Part shown: positions 5,796 through 11,409 of the stretch, one piece after another
Numbering within the stretch: position 1 is the stretch's first letter
How the letters are laid out: the number at the start of each line of letters is the position of its first letter
Assembly: GCA_027488265.1 (NCBI GenBank)
Contig: JAIYCA010000296.1
Coordinates: 1 to 11,409 of the forward strand
Direction of reading: 5' to 3'
From: Planctomycetaceae bacterium
GTDB taxonomy: Bacteria; Planctomycetota; Phycisphaerae; Phycisphaerales; SM1A02
Length of the DNA stretch: 11,409 bases
The notes under the pieces: generated by a model
Seen by the model: only the letters and a program-made list of their open reading frames with translations
What the model was told of the DNA's origin: nothing
Databases searched by the model: none
Made by a program: the position numbers and the translations under genes

Positions 5796-8107
5796 TGACC
5801 AACGGAACGAGTCGGTCGATCGTTCACGTGGTACCGGTTGAAGGCATGCACTGTGCCGCGTGTGCGGCCAAAGTGGAGAAGGCGCTGCGCGGCGACGCTG
5901 CGGTCGCATCGGCCGACGTTGCGTTTGCCACGCGCAAGGCGCGCATCGCGTTTGACCCAAGTCGCACGTCGCTGCCGCAACTCGCGCAGCGCGTTCGGCA
6001 GGCTGGTTTCGAACTTGCCGTCGGTCGTGATGCGGCGGAGCGTGTACGCGAAGAAACGCGCGTTTTAACTGATCTTCGTCGGCGGTTCTTTGTGGGCGCG
6101 GCGCTCTCGCTGCCGCTTGCGATCATCGCGATGACGCATGGTTCGATTCCATGGCTCGCGGGCGAAGGTGCCGCGTGGACGCAATGGGCGCTCGCGACGC
6201 CCGTCTACTTTTGGTGCGGTTGGCCGATCCACCGCGCAGCGCTCGAGCGCGCGCGGGTCTTCAGCACCGACATGCACACGCTCGTTTCGCTCGGTACAAC
6301 GGTCGCTTACGCGGCGAGCGTGTGGGCGCTGATCTCTGCCGACGCCGCGCACGTCGGGCATACGTCGCATCTCTGGTTCGAAGCTGCCGCGATCATTCTC
6401 GTCTTCGTGTTGCTCGGTCGCCTGCTTGAGTCGCGTGCGACGCAGCACGCGGGGGACGCGATTCGCGCGCTCAGTTCGCTTGCTGTTCCTGCCGTGCGCG
6501 TGATTCGCGTTGAAGATGGCGTTGAAGTCGAGCGCGAAATCTCGGCGGATCAAGTGGAGCCCGGTGTTCGCGTGCGAGTTCGACCAGGCGAACGGGTACC
6601 GATCGATGGTGAAGTCGTCCGCGGCGAGAGCGAAGTCGACGAGTCGATGCTGACGGGCGAGCCGATTCCGGTCGTTAAGCGTGCACGCGATCGCGTTTTC
6701 GCGGGAACCATGAATACGCTCGGCGCGCTCGACGTGGTCGCGACGTGTGCAGCGACAGATACGGTGCTCTCCCGCGTGATTTCGTTGGTCGATGACGCTC
6801 AAGCGACGAAGGCGCAGATCGCGCGCACGGCCGATCGCGCGGCGGCGATCTTTGTTCCGGTGATTCTCGTCATCGCGTTTGCAGCGTTCGCTGTTTGGAT
6901 GTTGGTCGCGCCTGTCGAGATTCGATTCGAGCGCGCACTTGAGGCGCTTGTGAGCGTGTTGGTTGTTGCGTGTCCATGTGCACTTGGACTTGCGACGCCC
7001 GTTGCGGTGATGGTCGCTTCGGGGCGTGCGGCAACAATGGGTGTTCTCTTTCGGCGTGCCGCGGCGTTTGAGAAACTCGCCGTCATTCGTGCGGTGGTCT
7101 TCGACAAGACGGGAACGTTGACGCAAGGTTCACCCCGCGTGACACGGGTTTTTCCCGCAGCGGGGATCGAAGAGAGCGCGTTGCTCGCCGTCGCTGCGGC
7201 GGTCGAACTCTCAAGCGAACATCCGATCGCACGTGGTATCGTCGAAGCAGCTCGTGCGCGAACGCTCGACGTACATCGCGCGGAGGAGTTCTGCGCGACC
7301 GCGGGCGAAGGCGTTTCAGCGATGGTGTGCGATGGCGTGGATGGAGCCCCTGAGAAGTCGAAGCGCGGTTTGGTTGGGCGCCGTTCGTGGCTCGAACGGG
7401 AAGGCGTACGCGGCCTGCCGTCGGAGAATGACGGGCGTTTTGCCGCGCGCGAAGGCGAAACCTGCGTCGCTGTCGCAATCGATGCGCGGTTCATTGGTGT
7501 GATCGCGCTTGAAGATGTGCTTCGTCCTTCCGCGCGCGCGGCGATCGCTGAACTCCGTTCGAACGACGTCGAAGCATGGATCGCGAGCGGCGACGCTCAA
7601 CCATCGGTCGCGCGCGTCGCGGCAGAACTGGCCATCGTGCCCGAGCACGCGAAGTACGGCATGACGCCCGAGTCGAAAGCATCGTTCCTGCACGAGTTGC
7701 GCGCGCGAGCGCCCGTCGCATTTGTCGGTGACGGCATCAACGACGCAGTAGCGTTGGCGGCGGCGGATGCGGGTATCGCGATGTCTGCCGGCACTGACGT
7801 TGCGAAAGCGAGCGCGGATGTCGTACTTGTCACGCACGATCTCGCAGCGGTTGCGCGCGCGATTTCGCTTTCTCGCGCGACCTTGCGCGTGATTCGACAG
7901 AATCTCGCGTGGGCGTTTGGTTACAACGTTGTCTTGATTCCGCTCGCCGCGGGCGCGTTGTACCCATGGACGGGAGTCATGTTGCCGCCGATTCTCGCAA
8001 GTGCCGCGATGGCACTTTCGAGCGTGACGGTCGTCATGAACAGCCTCAGACTGCGTCGGGTGTCGACGTCGTTGTCGTCGTCGTCGTCGTCGCTGCGACA
8101 TGCATGA
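5795..8107 (+). CDS. copA: Copper-exporting P1B-type ATPase
   Basis: This membrane pump uses ATP to move Cu(I) out of the cytoplasm. From ATG 5795 the product is 770 aa. It has one N-terminal heavy-metal-associated domain with GMHCAAC (Cys20 and Cys23), eight membrane segments, the actuator TGE (287-289), the intramembrane CPC (393-395), the phosphorylated Asp437 in DKTGT, the HP dipeptide (476-477) and the hinge GDGIND (645-650). YN (710-711) in helix 7 and MALSS (739-743) in helix 8 are the copper-selective residues of subgroup IB-1, arguing against Zn, Cd or Co pumps. An in-frame ATG at 5696 would add 33 polar residues but lacks a ribosome binding site. The gene follows a thioredoxin gene. 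The C-terminus carries an unusual Ser-rich tail (STSLSSSSSSLRHA) coded by a GTC tract. Its last 62 bp overlap the convergent NRPS-like gene. Confidence 0.95.
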   Translation: MTNGTSRSIVHVVPVEGMHCAACAAKVEKALRGDAAVASADVAFATRKARIAFDPSRTSLPQLAQRVRQAGFELAVGRDAAERVREETRVLTDLRRRFFVGAALSLPLAIIAMTHGSIPWLAGEGAAWTQWALATPVYFWCGWPIHRAALERARVFSTDMHTLVSLGTTVAYAASVWALISADAAHVGHTSHLWFEAAAIILVFVLLGRLLESRATQHAGDAIRALSSLAVPAVRVIRVEDGVEVEREISADQVEPGVRVRVRPGERVPIDGEVVRGESEVDESMLTGEPIPVVKRARDRVFAGTMNTLGALDVVATCAATDTVLSRVISLVDDAQATKAQIARTADRAAAIFVPVILVIAFAAFAVWMLVAPVEIRFERALEALVSVLVVACPCALGLATPVAVMVASGRAATMGVLFRRAAAFEKLAVIRAVVFDKTGTLTQGSPRVTRVFPAAGIEESALLAVAAAVELSSEHPIARGIVEAARARTLDVHRAEEFCATAGEGVSAMVCDGVDGAPEKSKRGLVGRRSWLEREGVRGLPSENDGRFAAREGETCVAVAIDARFIGVIALEDVLRPSARAAIAELRSNDVEAWIASGDAQPSVARVAAELAIVPEHAKYGMTPESKASFLHELRARAPVAFVGDGINDAVALAAADAGIAMSAGTDVAKASADVVLVTHDLAAVARAISLSRATLRVIRQNLAWAFGYNVVLIPLAAGALYPWTGVMLPPILASAAMALSSVTVVMNSLRLRRVSTSLSSSSSSLRHA

Positions 8108-11100
8108 AAACAGGCCCAATCGGCTGCGTCGGAACGCCTTCATAGCGCGTTTCCGACACCAACACCTCGCGCTTCATCACCACGGAGTGCGGCTCCACAA
8201 TCGCACCGCGACCGACGCGTGCTCCGTACAGGAGTACGGTGTTCGCGCCAACAGTCGCGCGATCTTCGATGAAGACGTGATCGACCTTCAGCACGCGATC
8301 TTCAAACGTATGTGCTTGGAAAAGCGCCTGCACTGTGACATCGTCACCGAAATGAAGCATGTCCGGATCAACGACGTGTGAGAAGCCGCTTCCGAGCAAT
8401 GCGCGCTTTCCGATGCGGCAGCCCATGAGTCGTAGATATGCAACGAGGAGAAGCGTGCCTTCGAGGAGTGCGAGTGGCTTCGATGCCCACATGCCCCACA
8501 TGACGTAGAGGAAATCCCAGCGGCTACACCAGCAACTCCAGAGCGCGTGAGTTCCCGGTTTGACGCGACCAATGAGCGCCCATTTGAGGAGCAGCACGCT
8601 GGCGGCAAGCGCAGCGAACGCTGCGAGCAGCGCGCATGGCAGCCACATGAAGCGAAAGGTCCAAGCGCTCGCGGTTCGCTCTGCGACTTCAAGCACGCGA
8701 TACATGACGAGCGCGAGGAACACCGGCCCGATGGGAAGCGCGAAGCGTGCGAGTTCCCACATCCAACGATTGACTCGCCGTACAAGCGGGGGTTCGTGCG
8801 TGAGTTCGCGAGACATCTCGACGATTTCGCGTCGTGGGAGTCGGAAGATCGGATGCCCGAACCACGATGCACCCACTTCGTCAGGAAGGCCATCGCCGCG
8901 CGTCGAAATCCCAACAAGTGTTTCGCGGGCAAGACGCGTTCCTGACGGCAGAACCGCGTGATTCCCAACGAAACACGAGGATTCGAGCGTCACGGGCTCA
9001 ATCGTTGCGGTGCCTGCATGCAAACGTGGACCGCCGAGATAGATGCCATCAGCGAAGAATGTTTCGCGCCCGATTTCGACGGTCGATGGCACGACATCGG
9101 TCACGGTCGAAATCTCGCAGCCTCGACCGATGCGTGCTCCCGCGAGGTTGAGCCACATCGGCCACATGATCGTGCCAGAGAGCCATCGGCCCGCACCTTC
9201 GACAAGCATGGATTGCAGCGACATCCGCAGGCTTGCGATGCTGCCAAGTGCGTAGGGGCCTCGCGGTGGCTTGCCGAGTACACGTACAAGCAGTGCTTGC
9301 AACAGCACGGTTCCGATGCCAGCGAAAATCGTGGCGCCCACGATTCGCGCTAGTCCGGCGACTGTTGGAATGAGTGCGTCCGATGTTCCGTAAAGATGCG
9401 CGTAAACCGAAGTCGTACTCGCGGCCTGATCGGGGAGGAGCCCAAAGAGCGAAGCCGCAAGGGTCCATGGCGCAACAAGTACTGACACGATGATTGCGAA
9501 GAGTGTGAGTGCGATGATGGCGCGCGCCACTGGCGACGGCGCGGGCGTGACCGCAGGTGGTTCGGTCGCATTCGCCAGTTTCTCTGCGGGAATTCCGTCA
9601 AGAAGCGCGTGCGATTCCACGACGCCAGGCGAGAGATTCGAGAGTGCGCGAAGAATGCTTCCTTCACCGAGTTCTGCGCCGGGTGAAAGCCCCGCGCGCG
9701 TCTCAAGTGTTGCTCCGCGCCGCACCGTCACCGGGCCGACAACGATAGTTCCCGCTTCGAGTTCGACCGCGCGAAGACACGCGTCTTGTCCGATGGTCGC
9801 GTCGTCTTCGAGCGTGATGAGATCCCAGCCGCCCTCGGTCAGACGCACGCCTCGATGAATGTGCACGTTGCGCCCGATGCGTGCTCCGAGGAGTCGCAAG
9901 GCAAGCGGTGCGAGGCCAACTGCTTCAAGCATCTCCCACGGAGCAAGCGAAACGAGTCGTACGACGATCCAGTGTCGAAGATGCCAACCGGAAAATGCAC
10001 GCGCGCGCATCGGCGTGTATCGGCCAATCAGCAGCCACTTTGCCGCGATTCCAACGGCGATCGCAAGTCCGGTGTACGCGACGAGCGATGCGCCCGCGAT
10101 GAGAGCAACGGCCACGGTCGCGATGCCACCGCCGACCCACGCATTCTCGAGCTGATCGCCAATCGTTGGAATCCATAGGAACTGCGCAAGCGCGACGACG
10201 AGCACTGTGAGAAAGGCGCCTTGCGCCAACGTGAAAGTGATCGGCCTGGAAGTCCCGCGAACGTGCGCGCGTGCTGCGTCCGGCGTTGCGCCAGTATTCG
10301 TGCGCGATGCATTCGTCTGATTTTTCCCGACGAATCTCGAGTCGCCGCGTCCGCGCACGTTGTCGACGGCATGTGCGATCGCGCGCGCCGTGCGGTGTTC
10401 GTACGCAATGCGCACCGTTGCTGCGCGAGTGCGTTCGTCGGCGCGAAGATGCGAAATCGCAATCGCGATGGTGAGTGAGTCAAGTCCAAGATCGTCGAAG
10501 ATGTCATCATCGATCGACACGAATTGATCAGCGTCTGACGGCGCTGTGTGCACGGGCGAGCGGCTTCCTCGGCCAAGCGCGGTAGCCAACGCAGAAGCAA
10601 CGGCACGTTCGGTCGCGGTTGTCGGCGCAACAAAGTCACGCTCGCGAATCTCATGCGAAGCATCGATGATGCGCGGAAGGCGCTTCCGATCGAGCTTTCC
10701 GCCGACCGAACGAGGAATCGCATCAATGGTCGCGATGGTGGTGGGCACCATGTACGAGGGAAGTTCGGCAGCGAGGGCGTCGCGCAGTTGTGCGACGTCG
10801 ATGGTGGCACCTGTGCAGGCAACAACATGGGCAACAAGGCGTGCGCGCGGCGTGTTTGCGTCTTCGACCGTCGCCGCGGCTTCGAGCACGCTTGGATGCG
10901 CCGCGAGTTTCGCTTCAATCGCGCCGAGTTCGATGCGATAGCCACGCAATTTCACCTGTGCATCGATCCGCCCGTGGTAGTGAAACTCGCCGCGCAGATC
11001 GCGGTGGACGAGGTCGCCCGTGCGATACACGCGCCCAAGTTGCGGGTGTTCAACGAAGCGTGCGCGGGTCACATCGGGTTGTCCGCGATATCCGCGCGCG

Positions 11101-11408
11101 AGCGACGCGCCGCCCACCACAAGTTCGCCAAGAACGGGCTCGCCTCGTGCGTCGTCTTCGATCACACGCAGCGCAGGATCATCGGGATCGATGATCGCGG
11201 CAAACGAGCCGGGAATCGCGCGACCAATCGTGACTTCTTCACCACTGTGAACTGTCGAGCGAAGACACGTGACCGTGCATTCCGTCGGCCCATAGCCATT
11301 CTCAAGTCGACGCCCGCGCGACCAGAGATCTGCGATGTCGGGGGGAAGTGCTTCGCCGCCGACGTAGAGGAGGCGGATTCTTGCAAGCGTGCGCTGCGGG
11401 TCTTCGCA
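8046..11408 (-). CDS. Pls-like NRPS: adenylation, carrier, three membrane/beta-helix modules (5' end cut off)
   Basis: The frame is open to the right edge, so the last 1120 residues are seen; a GTG at 11165 is internal. The protein resembles single-module synthetases of the epsilon-poly-L-lysine synthetase type, which activate one amino acid and polymerise it at the membrane. Numbering from the edge: adenylation motifs A5 NGYGPTE (37-43), A6 GELVVGGASLARGY (94-107), A7 YRTGDL (128-133), A8 (146-165), A9 LPSYMVP (216-222) and A10 GGKLDR (Lys238). A carrier domain follows with LGLDS, Ser311 being the phosphopantetheine site. Three units come next, each of two membrane helices (about 390-456, 627-711, 884-947) and a hexapeptide-repeat domain (about 506-596, 755-836, 992-1081). 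The last contains AHTFEDR (1032-1038). No condensation or thioesterase domain is present in the visible part. The C-terminus is a poly-Thr tail overlapping copA. The substrate cannot be told: the main pocket residues lie outside the window. Confidence 0.9.
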   Translation of the reverse strand, partial: CEDPQRTLARIRLLYVGGEALPPDIADLWSRGRRLENGYGPTECTVTCLRSTVHSGEEVTIGRAIPGSFAAIIDPDDPALRVIEDDARGEPVLGELVVGGASLARGYRGQPDVTRARFVEHPQLGRVYRTGDLVHRDLRGEFHYHGRIDAQVKLRGYRIELGAIEAKLAAHPSVLEAAATVEDANTPRARLVAHVVACTGATIDVAQLRDALAAELPSYMVPTTIATIDAIPRSVGGKLDRKRLPRIIDASHEIRERDFVAPTTATERAVASALATALGRGSRSPVHTAPSDADQFVSIDDDIFDDLGLDSLTIAIAISHLRADERTRAATVRIAYEHRTARAIAHAVDNVRGRGDSRFVGKNQTNASRTNTGATPDAARAHVRGTSRPITFTLAQGAFLTVLVVALAQFLWIPTIGDQLENAWVGGGIATVAVALIAGASLVAYTGLAIAVGIAAKWLLIGRYTPMRARAFSGWHLRHWIVVRLVSLAPWEMLEAVGLAPLALRLLGARIGRNVHIHRGVRLTEGGWDLITLEDDATIGQDACLRAVELEAGTIVVGPVTVRRGATLETRAGLSPGAELGEGSILRALSNLSPGVVESHALLDGIPAEKLANATEPPAVTPAPSPVARAIIALTLFAIIVSVLVAPWTLAASLFGLLPDQAASTTSVYAHLYGTSDALIPTVAGLARIVGATIFAGIGTVLLQALLVRVLGKPPRGPYALGSIASLRMSLQSMLVEGAGRWLSGTIMWPMWLNLAGARIGRGCEISTVTDVVPSTVEIGRETFFADGIYLGGPRLHAGTATIEPVTLESSCFVGNHAVLPSGTRLARETLVGISTRGDGLPDEVGASWFGHPIFRLPRREIVEMSRELTHEPPLVRRVNRWMWELARFALPIGPVFLALVMYRVLEVAERTASAWTFRFMWLPCALLAAFAALAASVLLLKWALIGRVKPGTHALWSCWCSRWDFLYVMWGMWASKPLALLEGTLLLVAYLRLMGCRIGKRALLGSGFSHVVDPDMLHFGDDVTVQALFQAHTFEDRVLKVDHVFIEDRATVGANTVLLYGARVGRGAIVEPHSVVMKREVLVSETRYEGVPTQPIGPVFMHVAATTTTTTTTSTPDAV
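8062..8092. repeat. GTC trinucleotide tract in the overlap of two genes
   Basis: Six perfect GTC units (8074-8091) are preceded by further imperfect GTC-like units from 8062. The plus strand reads them as poly-Ser at the end of the copper ATPase; the minus strand reads them as poly-Thr at the end of the NRPS-like protein. Such a tract can slip in length in whole codons without breaking either frame. Confidence 0.9.
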
Positions 11409-11409
11409 T

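Noticed and set aside
6065..7126. A 353-codon minus-strand frame opposite copA
   Set aside because: Arg/His/Asn-rich translation with no motif; copA on the other strand has every family motif.
11163..11165. GTG as the true start of the NRPS-like gene
   Set aside because: The frame continues upstream to the window edge and encodes adenylation-domain motifs (VGGEALP, NGYGPTE), so this codon is internal.

Overview
The window reads as an ordinary chromosomal segment from a GC-rich, Gram-negative-type bacterium. Codons end mostly in G or C, and GCG, ATC and CGC codons are very frequent. The DnaE active-site wording (PDIDIDICQDGR), a zinc-less L31 and a GPGGQN-type release factor would fit a planctomycete, perhaps of the Phycisphaerae. 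That placement is a guess from remembered family resemblance. There is no rRNA, tRNA, insertion sequence, phage gene or CRISPR array.

Layout: (1) 2-3322 (+): 3' part of dnaE, the replicative polymerase alpha subunit, cut by the left edge. (2) 3400-4527 (-): prfA, release factor 1, convergent with dnaE across 77 bp. (3) 4621-4646: terminator-like hairpin, then 4719-4946 (-): rpmE, ribosomal protein L31. (4) 4947-5352: a 406-bp divergent intergenic region with one GC-rich hairpin and no convincing gene. (5) 5353-5685 (+): a thioredoxin with a WCPPC active site, followed at once by 5795-8107 (+): a CopA-type copper-exporting P-type ATPase, probably in one operon. (6) 8046-11408 (-): a very large partial gene, cut by the right edge. 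It encodes an NRPS-like protein: the C-terminal half of an adenylation domain, a carrier domain, then three successive modules of two membrane helices plus a hexapeptide-repeat (left-handed beta-helix) domain. This is the architecture of the epsilon-poly-lysine synthetase (Pls)-like family.

How the genes fit together: dnaE, prfA and rpmE are housekeeping genes for replication and translation. The trx-copA pair looks like a metal-homeostasis unit. The Pls-like synthetase is the accessory, natural-product part of the window and the best candidate for new biology: it should make a homopolymer or short isopeptide of an amino acid at the membrane. Its 3' end overlaps the 3' end of copA by 62 bp. 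The overlap lies in a (GTC)n tract that encodes poly-Ser on one strand and poly-Thr on the other.
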